Source: an uncultured Candidatus Saccharibacteria bacterium
Lineage (GTDB): Bacteria; Patescibacteriota; Saccharimonadia; Saccharimonadales; Saccharimonadaceae
Length of the DNA stretch: 64,000 bases
NCBI GenBank assembly: GCA_948288625.1
Contig: CAOHYA010000001.1
Span: 620,001-684,000, forward strand
Direction: 5' to 3'
Position 1 is the first letter of the stretch. Each line of letters starts with the position of its first letter. The notes beneath the pieces are model-generated. The model was not told the origin of the DNA. It ran no database searches and saw only the letters and a list, made by a program, of their open reading frames with translations. Below, in pieces: positions 45,070 to 53,034 of the stretch. A program made the position numbers and the translations under genes.

Positions 45070-47058
45070 TTAGGTACCTAGGTTCTTGTGATACTCACTT
45101 GTTTTACTAAAGCGGCGCTTTTCAGATGTAGCTTTGTTGACGTACGCCACGATATCATCGTAATTATCCATGATTACGTAGAGGTCCATATCATCGTCGT
45201 TGATAGTTTGATACCTATCCAGCATCACTTGGCGAATCACCGCATCAAACGGACGCCAGAAATCACTGCCTACTAGAATAACGGGTTTCTGGTGAATCTT
45301 ACCTGTTTGCACGAGGGCGAGAATTTCAAATAATTCATCGAATGTACCGAACCCGCCTGGGTAGTAAAGGTAGGCACTTGAATCAAGCGTCATCGCGACT
45401 TTACGGCCGAAGAAATGATTAAATTGGAAACTCTGCGTCGTATATTCATTCGGCGTTTGTTCTTGAGGTAGAAGAATATTGAGCCCGATAGATTCCCCTC
45501 CGGCTTCATACGCTCCCCTGTTCGCAGCCTCCATCACTCCATGGCCACCACCGGTAACAATCGCATACCCGGAACGCGCTAAACGAGCCGCGATATCGTA
45601 TGCGCCCATAGTGATGTCGTCATTCTGAGCCTTACGTGCCGATCCGAAAATAGTAACTGTCTTCTCGTGCTGGGAAAGCATATTGAATACACGTTCAAAC
45701 TCTTCAACAACGCCAACCAAGCGGTTCTCGGCTGCGTCAATAAGACGCTTGCGAACTTCGAGGTGGTTCTTCTTCTCAAGTTTCTTCATCGCCAAACCAC
45801 GGTTCGTTTTGAGTTTGGTCAACGGCAAACGTTCTGGCGCGATCATATCATTATCGAGCTGTTCAAGCACCTGGTTCGCAAGGTTCTTAAAGCCCATGTA
45901 GCGCACGAAAATTTCGTTCCATAAACTTTCACGGAAATGGTACGCATAGCGACCTTCGTATGATTCTTTGTTCGAGTAGGCGAAGCTGACATCAAACAAG
46001 TTGAAGGCAACCGGGAAACCGTCATAAATTAAACCGACGTAATCACGGTCTTTCCAAAATTCTAACTCAGGGTCGATTTGATATAGCAAATCTTCGGCAC
46101 GACGCCAGTGAAGATCTTCAGGCTGAACATGCGGCTCGAAAGCAACCTTATCAACCGAGTCCTCCTTGTGTTTCCCGAGGTATCGCTGGATCACCCGCCA
46201 ATGAATGTTTTTACCAACAAGCTGGCTGCCACTTCCTGGGTCGGCGATGAGTGTATTCACCACTGTTTCACCGAAATGCGGCTTAGCACTTTTGAGCTTG
46301 AAAAAAGTTGAGTATAATTTTACTTCGTTCATGTAGTGGAGGAGCAGAGGCAACGTTTTTAATACGAGCCCACGCATTTTGCGCACATGCATCGGTACGA
46401 CGACGATAATACCCATTTCTTTGGTATGCGTAACGTTGTGTAGCTTCTTCTGCACGAAGTGAGTCGCCAAATCGACATACTTATCGTGGTTCATGTGTAC
46501 GATGCGCAAGTCTCGCTCTTCGTAGTCGTGCGGAGTAACCGTTTTGAACAGTTCGTTATATTTCGTGAGCCATTCCGGGCCTTCGGAAAAACGAAGCGCA
46601 GTATAAATTTCATCGAAATCTTCACCCGCAATCATTTCATCGACGGTGGCATAACCGAGGTGTTCCATGAGCTGCTTCGGAGGCATTGTTCGTAAAAATT
46701 CTTTAGCCTTTTCACGCTTAATAACGAACACCTTACGATCAAACTTCACTTTGTTCGCCGCCTCGATCATGAACGGTACCAAATGGTGCACGTCCTCAGA
46801 GTCGGTCGCACCAATAACCTTCGTGAGACGAGCGATGTCTTGCTCGAGGCGTCCCAGCAATGCCTGGTAGACTTCTTCGCCTGTCGATGCCGCCGGGTTG
46901 AGGCCAAGCTTACGAAGGCTTTCGTGCGCCATACCCGTAATATCGCCGATGAGTTTCGTATCGGCTCCACTACGGCCACTGATTTCTTCTAATTGCTGAA
47001 TCGACTGAGTGAACGTTGGTTCTTCAGCATCTAGCAAGTCACTTAAAAACTTTGACAT
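45070..47058 (-). CDS. LOG-family (nucleoside 5'-monophosphate phosphoribohydrolase-like) protein with large unknown N-terminal region
   Basis: 662 residues. Residues about 445-650 are a LOG/lysine-decarboxylase-like domain: TIFGSARKAQND, IVTGGGHGVMEAANRGAYEAGG, and the signature YYPGGFGTFDELFE. LOG enzymes cleave nucleoside 5'-monophosphates to base plus ribose 5-phosphate; E. coli PpnN is a long member. The first 430 residues match nothing I recognise; they are helical at the start and include VVVPMHVRKMRGLVLKTLP. It ends a rpiB-rpe-tkt-fba-pfkB operon, one base after pfkB, with AGGAG before the ATG. Feeding ribose 5-phosphate into that pathway is the likely role (inference). Confidence 0.85.
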   Translation of the reverse strand: MSKFLSDLLDAEEPTFTQSIQQLEEISGRSGADTKLIGDITGMAHESLRKLGLNPAASTGEEVYQALLGRLEQDIARLTKVIGATDSEDVHHLVPFMIEAANKVKFDRKVFVIKREKAKEFLRTMPPKQLMEHLGYATVDEMIAGEDFDEIYTALRFSEGPEWLTKYNELFKTVTPHDYEERDLRIVHMNHDKYVDLATHFVQKKLHNVTHTKEMGIIVVVPMHVRKMRGLVLKTLPLLLHYMNEVKLYSTFFKLKSAKPHFGETVVNTLIADPGSGSQLVGKNIHWRVIQRYLGKHKEDSVDKVAFEPHVQPEDLHWRRAEDLLYQIDPELEFWKDRDYVGLIYDGFPVAFNLFDVSFAYSNKESYEGRYAYHFRESLWNEIFVRYMGFKNLANQVLEQLDNDMIAPERLPLTKLKTNRGLAMKKLEKKNHLEVRKRLIDAAENRLVGVVEEFERVFNMLSQHEKTVTIFGSARKAQNDDITMGAYDIAARLARSGYAIVTGGGHGVMEAANRGAYEAGGESIGLNILLPQEQTPNEYTTQSFQFNHFFGRKVAMTLDSSAYLYYPGGFGTFDELFEILALVQTGKIHQKPVILVGSDFWRPFDAVIRQVMLDRYQTINDDDMDLYVIMDNYDDIVAYVNKATSEKRRFSKTSEYHKNLGT

Positions 47059-47059
47059 A

Positions 47060-48025
47060 TTAATACTCCTTCTCTGTCAATGGCATGTCATGTAATACGG
47101 TACCTTGGTGTAATATTCCCTCTTTCGCACCGATTTTTTGTACGACCGATGTTGAATTTGCGCTTGCGAATACGATTGATTCTTTGAGTGAATGCCCTTG
47201 CGCATAATATGCCAAGAACCCAGAACCGAAAGCGTCTCCACCACCGGTACGGTCGACGACGGGTACATCTTCGTACATCCCGGCTGCAATAACTGTTTTA
47301 CCGTCCGTCGCAACAGCACCATTCGGACCGTCAGACACAATTACCACTGGGCAATAATTATGGGCATGTCGGGCGAGTTCTTCGATCGTTTCGCCCTCGA
47401 CGATCATTTGAGCTTCTTCTTTGTTCACCGTAAGTACTTCGACATCTTCCAGAAGGCCTTTAAGTTTGTCGGCGTTTTGCAATTCCACCCCTGCCGGGTT
47501 AAGCATTACTTTCACGCCGTGATCGGCAGCTCGAGTAATGATCCTCTCAAGAAGCTTCATATCACCAAGTGATGAAATATAAATCCAATCACCTTCATCG
47601 ACAACCGAGAGTTTTAATTCAGGGTCAGCAGCTGTCGGCATCGAACCTTTGTAGTTGAGAATAGTTCGCTCACCACCGCTCAACATAATGACCGTCGAGT
47701 AGCTCGCTCGAAAAGCATCACTTTGAAACACATGCGACGTATCGACACCCTCTTTGTCGAGGCTTTGTAAAATACCTTCGCTGGCCACATCTTTGCCAAG
47801 GCACCATGCATACTTACTGTGCAGCCCTTGGCGAGCAAATGTTACCGCGGCGTTCGTTACGTTACCTCCGGTAGCAAAAATGACTTCGTCTAAATCAAGT
47901 TTTTGCCCCACCGGAAGTTGTTCGTATTTCACGCCTTTGTGTTCGAGTTGCGTAAACGCGTTAGTACTGCGTAAAAAGACGTCCTGGGTGGCTTTACCGA
48001 TAGTAACGATGGTCGGTACGGCCAT
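47060..48025 (-). CDS. PfkB-family carbohydrate kinase
   Basis: 321 residues, ribokinase fold. FATGGNVTNAAVTFARQG (sugar-binding GG region), LNPAGVELQNADKL, VLTVNKEEA and the C-terminal signature DRTGGGDAFGSGFLAYY with catalytic Asp (DAF). Substrate may be fructose 6-phosphate, ribose or a nucleoside; the family alone does not decide. Its place 3 nt after the aldolase gene makes a phosphofructokinase-like step plausible, as Saccharibacteria often lack classic PfkA (inference). Confidence 0.92.
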   Translation of the reverse strand: MAVPTIVTIGKATQDVFLRSTNAFTQLEHKGVKYEQLPVGQKLDLDEVIFATGGNVTNAAVTFARQGLHSKYAWCLGKDVASEGILQSLDKEGVDTSHVFQSDAFRASYSTVIMLSGGERTILNYKGSMPTAADPELKLSVVDEGDWIYISSLGDMKLLERIITRAADHGVKVMLNPAGVELQNADKLKGLLEDVEVLTVNKEEAQMIVEGETIEELARHAHNYCPVVIVSDGPNGAVATDGKTVIAAGMYEDVPVVDRTGGGDAFGSGFLAYYAQGHSLKESIVFASANSTSVVQKIGAKEGILHQGTVLHDMPLTEKEY

Positions 48026-48028
48026 GTG

Positions 48029-48940
48029 CTACACAACTGCCTTTCCAGCGCTACCGAAACCGGCGATCTTTTCTTCGACCACCGCCTGAATAGCATCTTT
48101 TACTTTGTCCATCAGCTTGACGACAGCGAATTCATCGGGGTGTTGCTTCAATTCTTCTTCCATAGTAGTACGGAAGGCATAACGCATGTCGCTATTAATA
48201 TTCACTTTGCTTACGCCGATTTTTGCCGCTTCTTCGAAGAAGTGAGCTGGCGTACCGCTTCCACCGTGAAGGCTGATTTGGCAGTTAATAGTATCGCGAA
48301 TTTGAGCAAGCAGCCCAAGGTCAAGCTCTTTAGGTACTGGGTACTTACCGTGGAGGTTCCCGACGGCTGCTGCGAAAGTATCAATTCCGGTCGCCTCAAC
48401 GAACGCGCGGGCGCTTTCTGGCGTAGAGAATGTTTTCTTAATTTCTTCGTAATTAATATCTTCAGTGTGCACATTGCTACTTCCACCGAAGTAATGTGGC
48501 TCACTTTCCACTAACGCACCGGTAAACTTGGCGTATTCAACGACTTCTTTGGTTTTGGCGATAATCTCTTCTTCAGTTGCGTCGTGGTTCGCTTGTGAAA
48601 TATCAATGTGAATGAACTCATAGCCAGCATCAATAGCTTGCTTACAAGCTTCGACAGTTGGGCTGTGGTCGAGGTTGATGTACATTTCGATACCATATTC
48701 TTTTTTGTAGTTATCAACCATATCACGAAGATTTTCAAGGCCAAGCGCCTTTACCTCGCCGTCGCTTACTTCAACCAAAACCGGTGCGTTAAGCTTTTGA
48801 GCGGCGCGGGCAATACCAATTAACGTTTCTTGGTTGTCGATATTAAATGCCCCTACGGCAAAGTGCTGTTGACGGCTGCGCTGCATCAAATGACGTGCCC
48901 TTAATGTGTTGTCGCGAATTTCATTAATTGTTAGTCCCAT
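48029..48940 (-). CDS. fba: class II fructose-bisphosphate aldolase family protein
   Basis: Zinc-dependent aldolase, 303 residues. AVGAFNIDNQET, zinc ligand and catalytic region YINLDHSPTVE, second ligand in VGNLHGKYPVP, third in ISLHGGSGTP, and the phosphate-binding VNINSDMR. The family also includes tagatose- and other keto-sugar aldolases; context with transketolase and PfkB supports fructose 1,6-bisphosphate. It follows tktC by 12 nt. Confidence 0.95.
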   Translation of the reverse strand: MGLTINEIRDNTLRARHLMQRSRQQHFAVGAFNIDNQETLIGIARAAQKLNAPVLVEVSDGEVKALGLENLRDMVDNYKKEYGIEMYINLDHSPTVEACKQAIDAGYEFIHIDISQANHDATEEEIIAKTKEVVEYAKFTGALVESEPHYFGGSSNVHTEDINYEEIKKTFSTPESARAFVEATGIDTFAAAVGNLHGKYPVPKELDLGLLAQIRDTINCQISLHGGSGTPAHFFEEAAKIGVSKVNINSDMRYAFRTTMEEELKQHPDEFAVVKLMDKVKDAIQAVVEEKIAGFGSAGKAVV

Positions 48941-48952
48941 AGTTCCCCCTTT

Positions 48953-49948
48953 TTAAAACTCTTGATGATACTTAGGTGTCGTATTAACCCAGGCTGTAAT
49001 TTCAGATATCAATTTTTCACCACTTAAGCCGAAGTATGCCATTAACTCTGCCGGCGCACCCGACTCGCCAAAACGGTCGTGCATACCGACCCTCTTGACT
49101 GGTGTCGGAAGTTGTTCAGACAATAATTCAGTAACGGCACTTCCAAACCCACCGGCAATTTGCGCTTCTTCGGCCGTAACGACCCGACCTGTTTTACGGG
49201 CGCTTTGTAAAATTGCATCTTGATCAAGCGGCTTTATCGTTGGTACGTGCACCACTTCGGCGTTAATACCTTGTGCTTCGAGTTGCTTGGCCGCAACCAA
49301 CAACTCATAGGTCATAGTACCCGTGCCAAGAAGAGTTACGTCGGCACCTTCCTTTAAAAGATAGGCCTTTCCAATTTCAAATGGCGACTCTTCGGTACTG
49401 AAGATAGGCGTTTTTTCACGAGCTAAACGAATGTAGCTTGGTTTGCCGTTTTCAGCAATTGCCTTGGTAGCTTTCTCAGCTTCGATGCTGTCACCGGGAG
49501 CAACGACAACCATATTCGGCAGTACGCGCATGATAGCGATATCTTCGAGCATTTGATGGGTGGCACCGTCAGGCCCGACGCTCACTCCGGCATGAGAACC
49601 GACAATTTTAACTGGCTGGTTATTCAAAGTCGCAGTCGTACGAATCTGCTCCCAGTTTCGGCCTGGGCTAAACGCTGCATAACTGCTGGTAAATGGGATT
49701 TTTCCGGCTCGTGCCAAGCCGCTGGCGACGGTAACGAGGTTTTGCTCGGCGATGCCCACTTCAATGAAACGCTTCGGAAACGCATCGCGGAATAAATGCA
49801 TTTGAGTGCTTTCCGTCAAGTCGGCACACAAAGCTACCACGTTTTCATTGGTATCCCCAGCTGCTTTTAGCCCACGGCCAAACCCAGCCCGGATAGGTTC
49901 ATATTTTACATCTTCAGCATATAACTGAGGATTTAACGGATAACTCAT
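48953..49948 (-). CDS. transketolase, C-terminal subunit
   Basis: 331 residues: pyrimidine-binding and C-terminal domains of a split transketolase. VALCADLTESTQMHLF, EVGIAEQNLVTVASGLARAG, SHAGVSVGPDGATHQMLED and the C-terminal EEAQIAGGFGSAVTELL. It forms an active enzyme only with the N-terminal subunit encoded just upstream; the two genes overlap by 4 nt (ATGA). The reaction moves two-carbon units between pentose, triose and hexose phosphates. Confidence 0.95.
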   Translation of the reverse strand: MSYPLNPQLYAEDVKYEPIRAGFGRGLKAAGDTNENVVALCADLTESTQMHLFRDAFPKRFIEVGIAEQNLVTVASGLARAGKIPFTSSYAAFSPGRNWEQIRTTATLNNQPVKIVGSHAGVSVGPDGATHQMLEDIAIMRVLPNMVVVAPGDSIEAEKATKAIAENGKPSYIRLAREKTPIFSTEESPFEIGKAYLLKEGADVTLLGTGTMTYELLVAAKQLEAQGINAEVVHVPTIKPLDQDAILQSARKTGRVVTAEEAQIAGGFGSAVTELLSEQLPTPVKRVGMHDRFGESGAPAELMAYFGLSGEKLISEITAWVNTTPKYHQEF

Positions 49949-50808
49949 ACACCAGCTCCTTCATGCGTAATTTTTCCACCAAGTGTGCGTAAATCTTCCA
50001 GGGCTTCTTTCGCTTGCTCGGCGTTTGGTGGCATACCGTGCCATTTATAGTTATATTCCATGAAATCAACGCCTTTACCCGGAATGGTATGGGAAATAAT
50101 GACAGTTGGGCGGTGAGTGATCGCCCGAGCCTGGCTCGTCGCATCAATGATACTGGTTATATTATGGCCATCGATTTCAAGCACGTGCCAGCCAAACGAC
50201 TCCCATTTGCCTTTTAGGTCTTCAAGGGGCATGACATCTTCCGTCGTACCGTCGATTTGGATATTATTACGATCTACGAAAGCGACGAGCTGCGAAAGTT
50301 TATATTTGCCAGCGAACATAGCAGCTTCCCAGATATTACCTTCGTCAAGCTCGCCATCACCCATTACTACATATACAAAACGGTGTGGATTTTCATCGAT
50401 GTATTGCAAGCTGTAGGCATATCCAGAAGCTTGAGACAAACCGCTACCTAATGGGCCGCTCGTATTTTCAAGGCCAGGGAGTTTCTCGCGTTCAGGGTGA
50501 CCTTGCAAACGACTTCCTAATTTACGTAACGTCCGCAGTTCTTCGACCGGGAAGAAACCGGCTTCGGCCATGGCAGCGTATTGAACTGGTACACAGTGCC
50601 CGTTACTCAAGAATAAAATGTCACGGTCGGCCCACTCTGGCTCTTCAGGGCGAATGTTCAACACATTGAAATAAAGGGCGGCAAAGATATCCGAAAGCCC
50701 TAACGGCCCGGCACTGTGCCCGCTGCCAGCCGCTTCGAGCATTTGAATAATATCTCGACGAATATCATTCGCCTTTTGTTCGATTTGAGGAACTGTTAAC
50801 TTTACCAC
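49945..50808 (-). CDS. transketolase, N-terminal subunit
   Basis: 287 residues, thiamine diphosphate-binding domain. GSGHSAGPLGLSDIFAALYF, SNGHCVPVQYAAMAE, and the TPP motif GDGELDEGNIWEAAMFAG followed by DRNNIQIDG. It ends with TGA overlapping the ATG of the C-terminal subunit, so the pair is translated together. It follows rpe after one base. Confidence 0.95.
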   Translation of the reverse strand: MVKLTVPQIEQKANDIRRDIIQMLEAAGSGHSAGPLGLSDIFAALYFNVLNIRPEEPEWADRDILFLSNGHCVPVQYAAMAEAGFFPVEELRTLRKLGSRLQGHPEREKLPGLENTSGPLGSGLSQASGYAYSLQYIDENPHRFVYVVMGDGELDEGNIWEAAMFAGKYKLSQLVAFVDRNNIQIDGTTEDVMPLEDLKGKWESFGWHVLEIDGHNITSIIDATSQARAITHRPTVIISHTIPGKGVDFMEYNYKWHGMPPNAEQAKEALEDLRTLGGKITHEGAGV

Positions 50809-50809
50809 C

Positions 50810-51454
50810 CTATATCACTCCGTGTTTATTAATTTCTCTCACCAATGTCTGGTACGTTTCAGCTGGGTTCTCGGAGTTTGCGATTGCTCCGCCAGTATTC
50901 AGTACTTCCACTCCGCCCTGCGTTAATGTGTAGGCATTTTCAATGTTTACTCCACCGTCCCAGCCAATTTCAGCTTTTGGATTGATTGCTTTTATAAGTC
51001 GTACCTTTTCAAGCTGCATCATGCTGGCCGTACCACCGTGCTTGCCAAGCTCGCCAGAAAAAATCATGATGTGGTCGGCAATTTGGATAGCATCAGCGAT
51101 CTTAGCTGGCACAGTTGTTTTCAGAAGGGCCAAGCCAGCTTTGATGCCTGCTTCTTTGATTTGAGTCAATAACTCTATCAAATTTTCAGTTACCTCGGCA
51201 TGAATAACGATGAGGTTCGGTTTCATCGCAATCAACTGTGGAATATGTTCAGATGGCCGGGCAACCATCGCATGAATGTCAATTTCCCATTCAGGAGGCC
51301 AATAGAGCTGGCTTTCATTGAGTAAAAAGGTCGGCGCAAATTCACCGTCGCTCAAATCGATGTGTATACGCCGGGCAAATGGCGCAACTCGCTCTGAAGC
51401 TTCCTGAAACTGTTCATTTGTTTCAACGGTAATAGTAGGTACGATGACGGCCAT
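50810..51454 (-). CDS. rpe: ribulose-phosphate 3-epimerase
   Basis: 214 residues from the chosen start, TIM barrel. VPTITVETNEQFQ, metal ligands in RRIHIDLSDGEFAPT and IDIHAMVARP, IVIHAEVTEN, and a phosphate-binding end EIGWDGGVNIENAY then VLNTGGAIA. The canonical DG-x-FVPN region is changed to DGEFAPT, so the assignment is family-level with good context support. The ATG at 51454 lies one base after the rpiB stop; the longer frame to 51508 would overlap rpiB by 50 nt and is rejected. Confidence 0.88.
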   Translation of the reverse strand: MAVIVPTITVETNEQFQEASERVAPFARRIHIDLSDGEFAPTFLLNESQLYWPPEWEIDIHAMVARPSEHIPQLIAMKPNLIVIHAEVTENLIELLTQIKEAGIKAGLALLKTTVPAKIADAIQIADHIMIFSGELGKHGGTASMMQLEKVRLIKAINPKAEIGWDGGVNIENAYTLTQGGVEVLNTGGAIANSENPAETYQTLVREINKHGVI

Positions 51455-51455
51455 A

Positions 51456-51902
51456 CTAAAGTTCGTCCAACTGCGCATTACGGCGCTTATAACGAGGGGC
51501 ATCAGCATAAGGTGTACTCAACCAAGTCTCCACCACACCTTGCCATACGGCATCTTCGGTTTCATCAAAAATACGTGAAGGTAAGCAAAGTACATTACTA
51601 TCATTATCGTTGCGGGTCATTTTAGCTTCGAACGCATCCCATACGACACTCGCACGAATACCACGAAAACGGTTTGCGGCCATTGCCATACCCTGGCCGC
51701 CACCACAAAGCAGAATTGCTCGTGCATCTTCTTCACCTAATACTTTCAGGGCGGCGGCTTGCGCGAAATCAGGGAAATCATCGGCCGGGTCAAGCTCACG
51801 GTCACCGACGTCTTGAACGTCGTACCCGTGTTTCGCAAGGTACGCAAAGAGCTTTTCCTTTAAATGAAAGCCGTTGTGATCACTGCCCAAAAAGATCTTC
51901 AT
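51456..51902 (-). CDS. rpiB: ribose 5-phosphate isomerase B
   Basis: Interconverts ribose 5-phosphate and ribulose 5-phosphate, 148 residues. GSDHNGFHLKEKLFAYL, YDVQDVGDRELDPADDFPDFA, and the active-site loop ILLCGGGQGMAMAANRFRGIRA (CG-x-GQGM version of the usual CGTGIGM). It is the first gene of the operon that ends with the LOG fusion. TTGCAC-N18-TATACT ends exactly 6 nt before the ATG, predicting a leaderless operon mRNA; the promoter lies in the 21-nt gap after gap. Confidence 0.94.
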   Translation of the reverse strand: MKIFLGSDHNGFHLKEKLFAYLAKHGYDVQDVGDRELDPADDFPDFAQAAALKVLGEEDARAILLCGGGQGMAMAANRFRGIRASVVWDAFEAKMTRNDNDSNVLCLPSRIFDETEDAVWQGVVETWLSTPYADAPRYKRRNAQLDEL

Positions 51903-51908
51903 GGTGTA

Positions 51909-51938
51909 AGTATAAGCGGTTTTCTAGCCGCGGTGCAA
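51909..51938 (-). promoter_or_regulatory. rpiB operon promoter, leaderless type
   Basis: On the minus strand TTGCAC (51933-51938), 18 bp, TATACT (51909-51914), then 6 nt to the ATG. The -35 box lies within the 3' end of the gap gene. Confidence 0.65.
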
Positions 51939-52943
51939 GGTTTTACCAATATCTGCGACAAGTTCAACTAAACGGTTCGAATAACCCCATTCGTTGTCGT
52001 ACCATACCATCACTTTAGCAAGGTTTCCACCGACAACTTTTGTCAACGCCAAGTCGACGACACCGGAGTGGCTGTTACCGATGTAGTCGCGACTTACGAG
52101 CGGTTCGTCGCTCACACCAAGGATGCCTTGATAGTAAGGTTCGGTCGAAGCTTTCTTGAAAGCATTATTGATCTCTTCGACAGTTACGTTGCGTTCGAAC
52201 AGTACGGTCACGTCACTGAGTGATACCACAGGAGTTGGAACACGGATACTCAAACCGTCAAACTTACCTTGTAATTGAGGCAAAGTTTTCGTTACGGCGA
52301 TCGCGGCACCGGTAGATGTCGGAACGATATTTTCAGCTGCGTTACGGCCCTCGCGTAGGTCCTTGGCAGGTGCATCTTGTAGTGCTTGGCTCGCGGTGTA
52401 ACTGTGTACGGTCGTAAGAAGTGATTTCTGCACGCCAAATTCAGCATCAAGTACAGCCATAACCGCACCGAGTGAGTTCGTCGTACAACTCGCGTTGCTC
52501 ACAACGTGGCTTACACCTTCGATTTTATCTTCGTTGGCACCAAGAACGATAGTATCGACACCTTCGCTCTTTGATGGTCCGCTGATCACCACGCGCTTAG
52601 CGCCGGCCTTAATGTGAAGCTCGGCTGTTTCCTTTTCGGTAAAGCGACCAGTTGATTCGATAACCAGGTCAACCTCAAGGTCGCCCCACGGCAATGCAGC
52701 TGGGTCTTTTTCAGCGGTAATTTTGATATGGTGGTCATTGACGATGATCCCCGTGTCGTCGTAACCGACTTTGTTTTTGTACAACCCGTAGTTACTGTCG
52801 TGTTGCAATAAGTATGCAAGCGTCTTAGTGTCGGTCAAGTCGTTGATCGCGACAATTTCGAGGTCGGCACGGTCAAATGCAATTTTGAAAGCGCTTCGGC
52901 CGATGCGTCCGAACCCATTAATTGCAATCTTCGTTTTAGCCAT
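51924..52943 (-). CDS. gap: glyceraldehyde-3-phosphate dehydrogenase, type I
   Basis: 339 residues from the chosen start. NAD-binding INGFGRIGRSAFKIAFD, catalytic Cys in SNASCTTNSLGAVM (about 155), PTSTGAAIAVTKTLPQL, and C-terminal WYDNEWGYSNRLVEL. The ATG at 52943 follows AAGGAGTGG at good distance; an in-frame GTG at 52955 falls in that site and is rejected. It lies divergent to relA. Confidence 0.98.
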   Translation of the reverse strand: MAKTKIAINGFGRIGRSAFKIAFDRADLEIVAINDLTDTKTLAYLLQHDSNYGLYKNKVGYDDTGIIVNDHHIKITAEKDPAALPWGDLEVDLVIESTGRFTEKETAELHIKAGAKRVVISGPSKSEGVDTIVLGANEDKIEGVSHVVSNASCTTNSLGAVMAVLDAEFGVQKSLLTTVHSYTASQALQDAPAKDLREGRNAAENIVPTSTGAAIAVTKTLPQLQGKFDGLSIRVPTPVVSLSDVTVLFERNVTVEEINNAFKKASTEPYYQGILGVSDEPLVSRDYIGNSHSGVVDLALTKVVGGNLAKVMVWYDNEWGYSNRLVELVADIGKTLHRG

Positions 52944-53022
52944 GGTTAATACCACTCCTTCTTAAACATTAGCTCTATTGGTGGTTATTATATACCAACT
53001 ACCGTAACTCACCAAACTTTCG

Positions 53023-53028
53023 TATACT
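53023..53028 (+). promoter_or_regulatory. relA -10 box, leaderless type
   Basis: TATACT ends exactly 6 nt before the ATG at 53035. No convincing -35 box lies at 16-18 bp. Confidence 0.55.
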
Positions 53029-53034
53029 ACGTAT

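Noticed and set aside
50810..51508. Longer rpe starting at 51508
   Set aside because: It would overlap rpiB by 50 nt and adds a non-conserved N-terminus; the ATG at 51454 directly follows the rpiB stop.
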